Source: Alkalihalobacterium alkalinitrilicum (lineage in GTDB: Bacteria > Bacillota > Bacilli > Bacillales > Bacillaceae_F). From it: a DNA stretch of 64,000 nt. Positions 45,418 through 54,620 of this stretch are shown one piece after another. Where the stretch lies: assembly GCF_002019605.1 (NCBI RefSeq), contig NZ_KV917368.1, positions 1,214,997 through 1,278,996 of the forward strand. The letters are read 5' to 3'. Both the position numbers and the translations under genes were made by a program. The stretch's first letter is position 1, and every line of letters starts with the position of its first letter. The notes beneath the pieces were generated by a model. It saw nothing but the letters and a program-made list of their open reading frames with translations, was not told the origin of the DNA and searched no databases.

Positions 45418-45987
45418 TTATGTCATCCATGTCGTATAATCCTTATAACTCGTTTTTTTTACTTTAGGCACGTTCATATCGGGAAACCCGAGATAGATAA
45501 ATCCTAAAATTTCTCCACGATCAGACATTCCAAAAAAATCACTTACTTTTTTATGGTAACATATCGCTCCCGTTCGCCAAATTGCTCCTAAACCAAGCGC
45601 GTGACCAGCTAATAACATATTTTGGATCGCGGCACTAACCGCAGCATATTCCTCTTGGATCACTACATTCTTTTTTGTACTAGGTTCCACACCTACCGTT
45701 ATAATAACTGGAGCTCTGAGTGGGTTTTTTTTGACCCGTTCTATTTTTTTAATTAATTCTGGATTTGTTCGATTATCAGCATCAGATTTTGAAATTTCTT
45801 CAAATACCTCACCTAACTTTTCTCGGCTAACACCCGTTAGAACAAAAAAGCGCCAAGGTTCTGTTTTGAAGTGGTTGGGTGCAAAAGTACCTGCTTCGAG
45901 AATTTGTTGAATATATTCGATTGGGATAGGATCAGATTTAACGACACCAATACTTCGCCTTGTTTTGATCGCATCAAATAATTCCAT
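45418..45987 (-). CDS. Nitroreductase-family protein
   Basis: 189 residues, single-domain FMN-dependent nitroreductase fold. AIKTRRSIGVVKSDPIPIEY at the start gives the FMN phosphate-binding Arg residues. APNHFKTEPWRFFVLTG, EEYAAVSAAIQNMLLAGHAL, and GEILGFIYLGFPD complete the pattern. It is YdjA/YfhC-like in length. It reduces nitro-compounds or quinones with NAD(P)H; the natural substrate is unknown. Confidence 0.9.
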   Translation of the reverse strand: MELFDAIKTRRSIGVVKSDPIPIEYIQQILEAGTFAPNHFKTEPWRFFVLTGVSREKLGEVFEEISKSDADNRTNPELIKKIERVKKNPLRAPVIITVGVEPSTKKNVVIQEEYAAVSAAIQNMLLAGHALGLGAIWRTGAICYHKKVSDFFGMSDRGEILGFIYLGFPDMNVPKVKKTSYKDYTTWMT

Positions 45988-46211
45988 TCACTAACACTCC
46001 CTCAGTTAATTTGTGAGCCCAGGAATACTTTTCATTTATATGATGATAACAATAAATATGTTAATAGTAGCCTGTCCATAGAGATACCCTATGCTGGAAA
46101 GTTAAAAGATCTTTTTTAAATACATTCTCTTAATACTACGGGATGAGATAAGGGAAATGTAAACAAATCCTCTAACAACTATTTATGTCGAAAATTCAGC
46201 ATTAGAGCTAT

Positions 46212-46841
46212 TTATAACTGTTCTTCCTTTTCTTTATTTTTACGATCACTGTATCGGTTATAAAATTCTTCAACCTTTATAAAAAGCCACTGTAAAGCAA
46301 TACCATGAAGCAATACTCCTAAAATGGTGATAATGACTAAAAGTATAATGGACCCAAATTGTGTGACTTCGACACTGCGATGACCAAAGAACATTAAGTG
46401 CTTTATAACATAAACAAATGATTCTATTAGTGAGGTAACTTTAACTTCAATTTTCCATAATAATATCGATTTTATGGTTAATAAAAGAAGAAGAATTCCT
46501 AATACAGCGACTTTTGATTGATAAGACGTTTTATCAATGATTGGTTGTATATAAAATTTCGTAACGGTCTTGATTCTAAATAAGTAAACAACTCGAACAA
46601 TACGAGCAATTTGAAAAAACTGGTCAAGTGGTATTACCGCTATTAAAAGGAATGGATTTTGTTTAATAAAAACCCATTTTTCATTGGCCCTTATCAAACG
46701 AAATAAAAAGTCAATGACAAATATAACCCATACACCCCAATTTACTACCTGGTTATAAGGATTGTCTGCCCATATCGTCATGATAGTTAGAACAACTAAA
46801 AGGATCATCGTGCCTTCGTAAATCCGTTGAAAAAATTTCAT
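46212..46841 (-). CDS. Voltage-gated-channel-like membrane protein without a TVGYG filter
   Basis: 209 residues with about six hydrophobic segments. An S4-like helix with spaced Arg (QIARIVRVVYLFRIK) lies near residue 85, and two final helices (~115-135 and ~165-190) bracket a pore-like loop. The loop reads VIKHLMFFGHRSVEVTQFGS; the K+ selectivity motif TVGYG is absent. It may be a non-selective or voltage-sensor-only relative of bacterial ion channels. The C-terminus is charged and coiled. Confidence 0.65.
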   Translation of the reverse strand: MKFFQRIYEGTMILLVVLTIMTIWADNPYNQVVNWGVWVIFVIDFLFRLIRANEKWVFIKQNPFLLIAVIPLDQFFQIARIVRVVYLFRIKTVTKFYIQPIIDKTSYQSKVAVLGILLLLLTIKSILLWKIEVKVTSLIESFVYVIKHLMFFGHRSVEVTQFGSIILLVIITILGVLLHGIALQWLFIKVEEFYNRYSDRKNKEKEEQL

Positions 46842-46938
46842 TTGATGATGTCTCCATCCTGTAGTAATAATATGGAGGTCTTTTTATGCAACTTATTTTA
46901 CTATAGCATTTTTCTACTAAACTTGCATTTACAGATAA

Positions 46939-47046
46939 GATGAAACTCCTATCAGTGAGGGGTTTTCTTCTTCCCCCACTTATCCTTCTTTGATTCCTCG
47001 AAGTCTTGAAGTAGGGGTAATACTGCCAGTTGTTGCGGGATAAAAA
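46939..47046 (+). repeat. Dispersed structured repeat, family A, copy 4 (internally deleted)
   Basis: Begins GATGAAACTCCTATCAGTGA, keeps the GGGGTTTTCTTC segment, lacks the central CACACAGACG part, and ends GAAGTAGGGGTAATACTGCC then AGTTGTTGCGGGATAAA. It occupies part of the ~500-base gene-free gap between the channel-like gene and the gene at 47337; the rest is AT-rich with nothing I can name. Confidence 0.7.
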
Positions 47047-47336
47047 TTGATATGAGACACTCAGGCTCCCTTTTTCTTTTGAAATTACTAATAAATAAAA
47101 ACTTCAATATTTGACTGTTTTTTTATATTAAGTTAATAGTTTGAATGTATCAAAGAGCAAAGAGAAGTCAGCTTAACAAATTGTGTATAGTCCTTGTCTT
47201 TTCTTTTAGTATTAGACAGCAGATTTTGACAATTTGGTTAAAATACTTGCAAAATTATTAGAAAATTCGTAAAATTATAATTAGTAATTGAATCTATTAT
47301 CAAGTTCGATATCAATCTTACAAAGGAGGTACAGCA

Positions 47337-47702
47337 ATGGCCGTAATGAATACTGGAAAAGTGGCTCACGATCATGCCCTACAAGTTTTGAAGTTATTGA
47401 CTCATGAATATTGGAATAGTGAGTTAATGGAAAAAATTAAAAATGAGTTAAAATCGTCTTATAGTAATCTTAATGAACACCTTTGCGGCGGAAAATGTCA
47501 TTGTGGCGATAAACAGTCAGATATAGACTTTTATCAAACGATGTATGAAGATATGCGAGAAGCGGTGTCTTCACAATCTATGTCGGTTGTTCCTGTACTT
47601 CAAGAGCAATTATGGGAATTCTTTCAAGACAAGGAGAAGTCACATCGTTGTATTCAATCACTAATGAATACTAAACATAAATGGGTTCAGGAAATGGATT
47701 GA
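47337..47702 (+). CDS. Hypothetical protein with a Cys/His cluster
   Basis: 121 residues, mostly helical and soluble. A central CGGKCHCGDK cluster (residues ~50-59) and a later HRC could bind a metal. I do not recognise the family. AAAGGAGGTACAGCA precedes the ATG, and a perfect terminator follows, so expression is likely. Confidence 0.6.
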   Translation: MAVMNTGKVAHDHALQVLKLLTHEYWNSELMEKIKNELKSSYSNLNEHLCGGKCHCGDKQSDIDFYQTMYEDMREAVSSQSMSVVPVLQEQLWEFFQDKEKSHRCIQSLMNTKHKWVQEMD

Positions 47703-47708
47703 AACTAG

Positions 47709-47743
47709 AAAACCAGCAATAGGTAAGACTATTGCTGGTTTTC
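47709..47743 (+). terminator. Rho-independent terminator
   Basis: AAACCAGCAATA/TATTGCTGGTTT is followed by T's, directly after the 121-aa gene. Confidence 0.9.
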
Positions 47744-47775
47744 TTCATTGTTAGAGCTTAACATTTAACGCTTTT

Positions 47776-47834
47776 CCGAAAGAAGCTCCCACTTCAAGCA
47801 ATCGGTAATGGTGGTAAGTAGGGGTAGTTCACTA
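47776..47834 (-). repeat. IS200/IS605-type end-like palindrome
   Basis: On the minus strand it reads TAGTGAACTACCCCTACTTA and then GCTTGAAGTGGGAGCTTCTT. TGAACTACCCC with a later AAGTGGGAGCTTC is the usual look of an IS200/IS605 subterminal hairpin. It shares GAAGTGGGAG with the right end of repeat family A. No transposase is present. Confidence 0.45.
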
Positions 47835-47894
47835 GAGAAATAACCATTTGTATATCTAGATCGATTTCGTTAAAATCTAACACGAGGTGAGAAT

Positions 47895-48377
47895 TTGGAT
47901 ATATTTCTTTGGATCATCATTATAGCATGTTTCGTCTTGAGTTTTGTAGGATTGATATACCCGATCATTCCATCGGTTGTGTTAATTTGGTTGGGTGTTG
48001 TTTTATACTATTTTTTCATTTCTGCGACAGTTTCGTGGTGGAGTTGGGGAACGTTTATCCTATTAACGATTGTTTTATTTTTAACGGATTATTTGGCAAA
48101 TCTGTATTTTGTCGAGCGATCTGGAGGTACTAAATGGGGCATTCGAGCGGCTACAGTCGGTGTCATTGTCGGTTGTTTTGTGTTCCCACCGTTTGGGATA
48201 TTGGTCGTTCCATTTTTACTCGTTCTTGTTACGGAGCTTGTTCAACGAAAAACGTTAAAGGACGCTTTGAAAGTCGCTTTAGGAACATTCATCGCCTTTT
48301 TAAGTGGGACGTTTGCGAAAGCCGTTTTTCAGCTCGTGATGATTATTGTATTTTTGGTAGATGTTTTTCTTAATTAA
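47895..48377 (+). CDS. DUF456 membrane protein
   Basis: 160 residues, four to five helices. It has the glycine-rich DUF456 pattern: FVGLIYPIIPSVVLIWLGVV and GGTKWGIRAATVGVIVGCFV, with VFPPFGILVVPFLLVLVTEL. The start is TTG after GAGGTGAGAAT. The family's function is not known. It is monocistronic. Confidence 0.85.
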   Translation: MDIFLWIIIIACFVLSFVGLIYPIIPSVVLIWLGVVLYYFFISATVSWWSWGTFILLTIVLFLTDYLANLYFVERSGGTKWGIRAATVGVIVGCFVFPPFGILVVPFLLVLVTELVQRKTLKDALKVALGTFIAFLSGTFAKAVFQLVMIIVFLVDVFLN

Positions 48378-48573
48378 GAGCTTATATCGACCTGAATTAA
48401 TGTAAAATTTTATATGATGGGGTTAGAATTTTATGCAGTTAGATTAGGACCATAAACGATTAGAATTGACTTATACATTTTCCAACCAGGTCGATTAACA
48501 GTTGAAACCAGAGAAAGAAGCAGAAACTGGTAGTTCATATCAACTTCTGCTTCTATAAGAGAAATCTATTAAT

Positions 48574-49586
48574 TTATAAAAATTTCTGCCAAAATCGTAG
48601 TTTTTTCGCAAAAATTACTTCCGCCAGTTCTCTTGCAATCCAGGTTGCGCCTAACTCTTTCATCGATAATCTAGAATGTTTGACCATATTGTTGCTTAGA
48701 ACAATAATCGTAACATCCTCATCAATATATCTTTCGAAATGACTGATGTACCCTCCAGGGTGTGTTCCACCGTGACAAATGCTTCGTCCTTGAAATTGAT
48801 TTTTTATGAGCCATGGATAACCGACAGTAATCCATTTCCCAATATAACTAGGCTCTTCCATCATTTTACCGTTTTCTCACGAAGTAGTCGATGTTCTTTT
48901 AACGCACGATCTAATTTATATAAATCACCCACAGTTGAATGAATTTCACCGCATGCAAACATGAGCGAAGGGTTAAAGAAAATACCTGGTCTCCCCTTAA
49001 TATAATTTTTTGCTGTATATTCAAAGTCATCTCTTTCAAAACCTGTGTCATTCATTTCTATCGTTTCAAGTATATTCTCTTTTACATATTGCTCATAAGT
49101 TTTTCCCGTAACTTGTTCAATGATCGATCCAAGCATGAGAAAGCCTGTATTGTTATAGGAAAACTTCCTGCCTGGTGAAAAACTCAAGCCTTTAGCATGA
49201 ACAATGTTGATGATTTCTTCAGGTTTATACTCTTTTTGCATATCAATTGCTTTACTAAGCATTAAATAATTGGGTATGCCTGATGTATGATTCAAGAGAT
49301 GATGGATCGTAATTAAATTAGTTTTGTATTGCGGAAAGAATGTTCCTATTTTTTGATTTAACGATAGAACCCCATGTTCAATCAGCTGTAACGTAGCAAT
49401 CGCTGTGATCGGTTTACTAATGGCCGAAGCTGTTGAAAAACGTGTATCTACTGTGTTGTTGATATTTTTTTCCATATCTGCAAATCCAAACGCTTTATGA
49501 AACTGGATTTCTCCTTTGCGTGCAATTAGCACACTTCCAGAAAAATTAGACTTCTTCGACAAATACTCGTCAATTTGATTAATCAT
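48574..49586 (-). pseudogene. Beta-lactamase-fold serine hydrolase, frameshifted
   Basis: The first part (49586-48861) is a class C/PBP-like serine hydrolase: GSVLIARKGEIQFHKAFG, the catalytic region STASAISKPITA, HHLLNHTSGIPNY, and FSYNNTGFLMLGSIIEQVTG with the Tyr-Asn motif. It stops at TVK. The remainder (48864-48574) continues in another frame with YIGKWITVGYPWLIKN and CHGGTHPGGYISHFERYI, the HxG motif. One base missing from an AAAA run at ~48862 explains the break. The SxxK motif also reads Ser-Ala-Ile-Ser-Lys, one residue too many. Confidence 0.75.
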
Positions 49587-49743
49587 AGGGCACCCCGTAA
49601 TTGATTATTCGAATTACAATTAAGAGTAATTCGACAATTAAGAGAAATTATCCTTTACTTAATGAGCGATTGGATGAATTTATAGGTGCACATTCGGATT
49701 CATTAAATACAAAACTAACGAGACTTCTCTTTTTAGTATTAGT

Positions 49744-50595
49744 TCATTCCCTGTTACCTTTTCTTAATTTTCTTTGGACAATCATTTCAAAAAATGTTGA
49801 AGGTAGTAAATTTTTTAAAAACATAGTTAGTCGAATTCCCTTTCCAACAGGATAGCGAAACTTTGGATTTTGCGAGTCGCAGATGTCTACGATGACCTGA
49901 ATGACTTCATTCGGGTCAGCAGCCTGTTCGCCCGAACGTTTCGCTTCCTTGTAGATCTTTTTCATGTATTCGTCATACTCGCTTTGTGTAGTGGGATTTA
50001 TTTTCCCTAATGCTTTCCCCCAAATTGCAGTTTTATAAGATCCAGCTTCTACTAAACTAACATGAATTTGAAAGGGAAGTAATTCGAGACGGAGTGACTC
50101 ACTAAATCCAGCGAGTGCAAATTTAGAAGACACATATGGACCTAATCCAGGAAAGCCAACACGGCCGCTAATGCTTCCAATATTTATGATCTTTCCACTA
50201 CGGTTTTCTCGCATCCATGGTAGGAAGGCTTTCGTTAGCGCGATCACTCCAAAAAGGTTTGTATCGAATTGCGCTTTCCAATCACTTAATTCAAGTAACT
50301 CAGTCATTCCGCCAATACTATATCCTGCATTGTTTATAAGAATGTCGACTTTCTCATATTTCGCTTTAACATGCTGTTTCACGTTTTCTATTTGTTGTTC
50401 ATTGGTCACGTCTAATGCAAATACTTCAATATAATCTAATATGTTTTGTTGCTCTGCCTCCTTTAATAAAGCTTGTTTTTTTGATAGATCACGCATTGTG
50501 GCAATGACGAAAAAACCTTTCGAAGCAAGTTCTATTGTCGCTAAGTAACCAAAGCCACTATTTGTTCCTGTAATTAAGACTACTTTTTTATTCAT
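49744..50595 (-). CDS. SDR-family oxidoreductase
   Basis: 283 residues. VLITGTNSGFGYLATIELAS is the dinucleotide motif (TGxxxGxG), INNAGYSIGGMTELLELSDW follows, then INIGSISGRVGFPGLGPYVSSK, which holds Ser, Tyr and Lys of the active site. It resembles YusZ/YvaG-type SDRs. The substrate is unknown. It is divergent from the zinc GTPase gene. Confidence 0.88.
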   Translation of the reverse strand: MNKKVVLITGTNSGFGYLATIELASKGFFVIATMRDLSKKQALLKEAEQQNILDYIEVFALDVTNEQQIENVKQHVKAKYEKVDILINNAGYSIGGMTELLELSDWKAQFDTNLFGVIALTKAFLPWMRENRSGKIINIGSISGRVGFPGLGPYVSSKFALAGFSESLRLELLPFQIHVSLVEAGSYKTAIWGKALGKINPTTQSEYDEYMKKIYKEAKRSGEQAADPNEVIQVIVDICDSQNPKFRYPVGKGIRLTMFLKNLLPSTFFEMIVQRKLRKGNRE

Positions 50596-50707
50596 CTGTC
50601 TTCTCCTTATGTATATTGCTCTTTTATATTCATTTGTATCATATCACTTTATACGATTTTATCCTTACATAGCTTCTTCCTCTATTTTTAGGAAATCATT
50701 TTTAGAG

Positions 50708-50779
50708 TAAATCGTAATAAATACTATTTACAAACATAATATATTCAGTTAGACTTTAAATCGTAATGGTTACTTTTAA
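50708..50779 (+). promoter_or_regulatory. Two Zur-box-like operators
   Basis: TAAATCGTAAT followed by a right arm resembling ATTACGATTTA occurs at 50708-50730 (right arm AATACTATTTA) and 50757-50779 (right arm GTTACTTTTAA). Centres are 49 bases apart. This is the pattern of the zinc repressor Zur. B. subtilis yciC also has two Zur sites. Confidence 0.7.
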
Positions 50780-50825
50780 TGAGGGCGTGTAGTATTTTGA
50801 AAGTATATTAGGAGGTTTACAATAA

Positions 50826-52004
50826 ATGAGAGTACCTGTAACAGTATTAAGTGGTTATTTAGGCGCGGGAAAGACAACTTTATTAAATCATATCCTTTCC
50901 AATCGTGAAGGTTTGAAAGTCGCTGTAATCGTGAATGACATGAGTGAAGTGAATATTGATGCTAAACTGGTTAAAGACGGTGGCTTTATAAGAACCGAAG
51001 AAAAGTTAGTGGAAATGCAAAATGGCTGTATTTGCTGTACGTTACGGGAGGATTTAATGAAAGAAGTTGAACAATTAGTAGATGCAGGTGGTATTGATTA
51101 CATAGTCATCGAATCTTCAGGCATTAGTGAACCGATCCCTGTCGCACAAACGTTCACCTATTTGGACGAGGAAATGGATATTGATTTAACTTCAAAATGT
51201 CGATTGGATACGATGGTTACGGTTGTTGATGCGAACCGTTTTTGGGAAGATTACGCATCGGGTGAATCGTTATTAGATCGTAAACAAGGAACAGATGATA
51301 CAGACACACGTGATATCGCTGATTTATTGATTGACCAAATGGAATTTGCGAATGTGATTATTTTAAATAAAACCGATCTATTAGAAGATAGTGATACGCA
51401 AGAATTAATAGCTTTCTTACGAAAAATGAATGCAGATGCGAAGATCATCCCTACTTCACAATCTAACGTCGTTCTTTCAGAAATTTTAAATACAAAACTG
51501 TTTGATTTTGAAAAATCGAGTCAATCTCCTGGTTGGATCAAAGAATTGAACGAGGAACATATTCCAGAAACCGAAGAATACGGAGTAAGTTCATTCGTTT
51601 ACCGTAGACGAAAACCTTTCCATCCTCAGCGATTAATGGACTGGCTTGAAAATTGGCCTATAGATGTCGTAAGAGCAAAAGGATTTTTCTGGTTGGCCTC
51701 AAGAAATGACATGGCGGGTCTTCTCTCTCAAGCAGGATCGGCAGTAACAATTCAAGGTGCTGGTGAATGGGTGGCTGCTTACTCAGAGACTGAGAAACAG
51801 AAAACACTCCAAGAAGAACCAGAATTATTGGAGAAATGGGATCCTGTCTTCGGAGATCGTATGACAGAACTAGTCTTAATCGGAATTGACATGAAGCATG
51901 CTGAGGTCGAAGCATCGCTCGATCGATGTCTACTAACCGATGAAGAAATGAATTTGGAATGGACAGCGTTTCACGATCCGATTCCTCGTTTTGTTGAAGC
52001 GTAA
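50826..52004 (+). CDS. yciC: Zinc-regulated COG0523 GTPase (YciC/ZagA-like)
   Basis: 392 residues. The P-loop is [16 protein letters not shown], the metal-binding CxCC motif [11 protein letters not shown], the Mg-binding ESSGISEP, and the G4 motif NKTDLL. The C-terminal CobW domain begins at [20 protein letters not shown]. ZagA/YciC-type GTPases deliver zinc to proteins under zinc starvation. The two Zur boxes upstream support that role. AGGAGGTTTACAATAA precedes the ATG. Confidence 0.92.
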   Translation: MRVPVTVLSGYLGAGKTTLLNHILSNREGLKVAVIVNDMSEVNIDAKLVKDGGFIRTEEKLVEMQNGCICCTLREDLMKEVEQLVDAGGIDYIVIESSGISEPIPVAQTFTYLDEEMDIDLTSKCRLDTMVTVVDANRFWEDYASGESLLDRKQGTDDTDTRDIADLLIDQMEFANVIILNKTDLLEDSDTQELIAFLRKMNADAKIIPTSQSNVVLSEILNTKLFDFEKSSQSPGWIKELNEEHIPETEEYGVSSFVYRRRKPFHPQRLMDWLENWPIDVVRAKGFFWLASRNDMAGLLSQAGSAVTIQGAGEWVAAYSETEKQKTLQEEPELLEKWDPVFGDRMTELVLIGIDMKHAEVEASLDRCLLTDEEMNLEWTAFHDPIPRFVEA

Positions 52005-52044
52005 AACTGCAATAAGTAACGCGTACGTAAGGCATTGATAAAAA

Positions 52045-52095
52045 AAGCTGGGATCATGATGGTAGACAGTCTTACTCATGACCCAGCTTCTTTTT
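52045..52095 (+). terminator. Rho-independent terminator
   Basis: AGCTGGGATCATG/CATGACCCAGCT is followed by TTTTT, after the GTPase gene. Confidence 0.85.
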
Positions 52096-52232
52096 ACACA
52101 CTTAATAACTATCTGTATTACTTTTCCCTTAATTATTTAAGAGTTTGCTAATTCTTTACTGAGTCTGAAGAGATACTTGCGTTACATTACCTTAAATAAT
52201 CCACCTCGAGTGAATTTATTTATGACAGTTTG

Positions 52233-52262
52233 TTGAAGCAACGTTATACTTTTCCGTATAAT
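52233..52262 (+). promoter_or_regulatory. Sigma-A promoter of the glycosyltransferase gene
   Basis: TTGAAG (52233-52238), 18 bases, TATAAT (52257-52262). Transcription would begin near 52269, which leaves no leader for the ATG at 52272 and favours the ATG at 52296. Confidence 0.6.
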
Positions 52263-52295
52263 ATGAGGTAAATGAAAGTAAATGTGGTGAAGATC

Positions 52296-53444
52296 ATGTT
52301 TTTTCTTGCGACAATCACTTGTCTTTTTTGGTTATCTGTTTTAGTGGATGCGACCATTGGGATGAGAAAACTTGTAAAATTAGAAGATGTAAAAGTAAAT
52401 AAGCTCGATCAAAATGAACAACCACTCGTTTCAATAATCGTTGCTGGCCGTAACGAAGAAAAAGATATTGAAAGTAGCCTTCGAACCCAACTCCAACAAT
52501 CGTATAAAAACATAGAATGGATTGTCGTGAATGATCGTTCTACAGACCGAACAGGTGAAATTATAAATACAATAAGCCTCGGTGATAACCGAGTAAGAGT
52601 CATTCATATCGAGGAATTAGCTGAAGGATGGCTCGGAAAAAACCATGCATTGTATAAAGGGTATTTAGCTTCAAAAGGAGACTTTATCATCTTTACCGAT
52701 GCCGATGTATACTATAAAAAAGACACGGTAGAAAAGGCAATTTCGTACATGGTAATAAATGATGTAGATCATTTGACTTTAGCTCCAAATATGAATGTTA
52801 AGCGGTTTTGGGCAAAAGCATTTGTTACATTTTTTCTTTTTGGTTTTTCCTATTTTAAACGACCTTGGAAAGCAAATGATGATCAAAGTAAAGTTGCCAT
52901 TGGGATCGGTGCTTTTAATCTTTTAAAGCGAGAAGCTTATGAAGACATTGGCACCCATCGTTCGATCCGTGAACGTCCCGACGATGACTTAATGCTTGGG
53001 ATTCAGATAAAAAAACTAGGAAAGAAACAACGGTTTGTTTCTGCATTGGAGCATCTCGATGTTGAATGGTATCGGACGTTAAAAGAAGCAATCCTTGGTC
53101 TTGAAAAAAATGCATTTGCTGGTCTTTATTATCGTTACAGTATGGTTTTGTTTGCCATTTCAGGTTTATTTATTTCACAATTATTCCCTTTTATAGCACT
53201 ATTTCTTACGGAAGGACCGACTCGAATCGTGTATTTGATCTCAATAGTTCTTCTGTTTCTTGTCTACAAACAAACATCGAATGTTATGGCTAAAGATGCA
53301 CTTCGGTATTTTTGGGTATTTCCAATTTCTACGGTTCTGTTTATGTACTGTATTACACGGGCAACAATTCTTACGACAATCCGTGGCGGTATCGTTTGGC
53401 GTGGGACATTTTATCCGTTAAAAACGCTCCGAAAGAAAAAATAA
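52296..53444 (+). CDS. Family 2 glycosyltransferase, membrane-bound
   Basis: ~382 residues. An N-terminal helix (FFLATITCLFWLSVLVDATI) is followed by the GT2 domain (VSIIVAGRNEEKDIESSLRT, IVVNDRSTDRTGEI, IFTDADVYYKK with the DxD metal site) and the acceptor-region motif RPDDDLMLGIQIKKLGKK. Three to four C-terminal helices complete the fold. It resembles CrtQ-type carotenoid glycosyltransferases and cell-surface polysaccharide enzymes. The start is chosen from the promoter position; GTGGTGAAGATC precedes it. Confidence 0.85.
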   Translation: MFFLATITCLFWLSVLVDATIGMRKLVKLEDVKVNKLDQNEQPLVSIIVAGRNEEKDIESSLRTQLQQSYKNIEWIVVNDRSTDRTGEIINTISLGDNRVRVIHIEELAEGWLGKNHALYKGYLASKGDFIIFTDADVYYKKDTVEKAISYMVINDVDHLTLAPNMNVKRFWAKAFVTFFLFGFSYFKRPWKANDDQSKVAIGIGAFNLLKREAYEDIGTHRSIRERPDDDLMLGIQIKKLGKKQRFVSALEHLDVEWYRTLKEAILGLEKNAFAGLYYRYSMVLFAISGLFISQLFPFIALFLTEGPTRIVYLISIVLLFLVYKQTSNVMAKDALRYFWVFPISTVLFMYCITRATILTTIRGGIVWRGTFYPLKTLRKKK

Positions 53445-53446
53445 TC

Positions 53447-53491
53447 ACAAGCGAGAGGGACTATTCTTGAAAGAGTCCCTCTCGCTTGTTG
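53447..53491 (+). terminator. Strong terminator
   Basis: A perfect 16-bp stem, ACAAGCGAGAGGGACT/AGTCCCTCTCGCTTGT, lies immediately after the glycosyltransferase stop. Confidence 0.88.
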
Positions 53492-53508
53492 TCGTGTCAA
53501 TTGTTTTG

Positions 53509-53649
53509 TTACTCACTTTCGTGGTACAAATAAGTATTTTCATAAATGTGTTCAATGTCTTGATCCGTCATATGTGAGAACTTATGATTTTCCATACCTC
53601 TTACCATTTCAATATAGCGAATCATATTTTCACGTTCTTTTCTACTCAT
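53509..53649 (-). CDS. BH0509-family small protein, 46 aa
   Basis: A 46-codon gene. MSRKERENMIRYIEMVRGME and FSHMTDQDIEHIYENTYLYH are the pattern of the small BH0509 family of bacilli. GGAGGGGAATAAACA precedes the ATG. The role is unknown; its size and charge resemble small cytoplasmic regulators. Confidence 0.8.
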   Translation of the reverse strand: MSRKERENMIRYIEMVRGMENHKFSHMTDQDIEHIYENTYLYHESE

Positions 53650-53766
53650 TGTTTATTCCCCTCCCTTAACTGTAATATAACAACTTTTTATTTAATTATT
53701 ATTATATAACAGATGAACCGGATGTCAACACTATATTTTGTTTTTTTAAAATTTTTAAAACAAAGA

Positions 53767-53820
53767 AAAGAGGTTAACTTTAAGTATTGTGTTTTACCTA
53801 CTTAAAGCTAGCCTCTTTAT
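53767..53820 (-). terminator. Rho-independent terminator
   Basis: A long hairpin (AAGAGGCTAGCTTTAAGT pairing with ACTTAAAGTTAACCTCTT, few mismatches) is followed by TTCTTTG on the minus strand. It ends exoA. Confidence 0.8.
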
Positions 53821-53842
53821 ATCTATTCTATAACAATTCCCC

Positions 53843-54616
53843 TTAATTATTTAACTGTTGTGGTGTTTCTAATGTTAATACAACGGGGCAATGGTCACTT
53901 CCTAAAATGTGACTATGAATCTGTGCATCTTTTATTTTTGTTTGTAGACGCTCTGAGATGATAAAATAATCAATTCTCCACCCGATATTGCGTTCACGGA
54001 CTTTATTCATGTAAGACCACCATGTATATACATCTGTTTCATCTGGATAAAGATATCTAAACGTATCAATAAATCCATTTGATAGCAATTTTGTCATTTT
54101 GCCACGTTCTTCCTCAGTAAATCCAGAATTCCCAACGTTTGGTTTTGGATTTTTTAAGTCGATTTCTTGATGAGCTACATTTAAATCTCCACAATAAACC
54201 ACAGGTTTTTTTGTATCGAGCTCAGTTAAGTAACCCTTAAGTTCATCTTCCCAATCAAGACGTTCTGAGAGTCTTGATAAGTCTCTTTTCGAATTGGGTG
54301 TATATACATTCACTAGAAAAAACGTTTCGAATTCTAGTGTAATAATTCTCCCTTCTCGCTCATCATCATTGTTACCTACACCATAGGATACCGTTAGGGG
54401 TTTTTTCTTTGTGAAAACAGCTGTCCCTGAGTACCCTTTTTTTTCTGCGTAATTCCAGTATTGTTCGTACCCGTCTAATTCTAACTCGATTTGCCCCTCT
54501 TGACACTTTGTTTCTTGTAGACAAAAAATATCGGCATTCATTTCTTTAAAATAATCTAAGAATCCTTTCGTCACACATGCTCTTATTCCGTTTACGTTCC
54601 AAGATATAAGTTTCAT
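53843..54616 (-). CDS. exoA: Exodeoxyribonuclease III / AP endonuclease
   Basis: 257 residues. MKLISWNVNGIRACVTKGFL gives the first Asn, CLQETKCQEGQIELELDGYE the metal Glu, VVYCGDLNVAHQEIDLKNPK the Asp/Asn pair, and HILGSDHCPVVLTLE the catalytic His. It cuts abasic DNA and removes 3' blocks in base excision repair. The start MKLISWNV is chosen because it gives the family N-terminus; eight codons upstream overlap ktrC. Confidence 0.95.
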   Translation of the reverse strand: MKLISWNVNGIRACVTKGFLDYFKEMNADIFCLQETKCQEGQIELELDGYEQYWNYAEKKGYSGTAVFTKKKPLTVSYGVGNNDDEREGRIITLEFETFFLVNVYTPNSKRDLSRLSERLDWEDELKGYLTELDTKKPVVYCGDLNVAHQEIDLKNPKPNVGNSGFTEEERGKMTKLLSNGFIDTFRYLYPDETDVYTWWSYMNKVRERNIGWRIDYFIISERLQTKIKDAQIHSHILGSDHCPVVLTLETPQQLNN

Positions 54617-54620
54617 TGTT

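Noticed and set aside
47337-47702. CsoR/CstR regulator for the sulfur operators
   Set aside because: The Cys/His cluster and helices do not match the CsoR fold pattern, and the gene lies apart from the cluster.
49601-49855. 84-codon plus-strand frame between the serine hydrolase and SDR genes
   Set aside because: Half of it is antisense to the SDR gene, and it has no ribosome site or family pattern.
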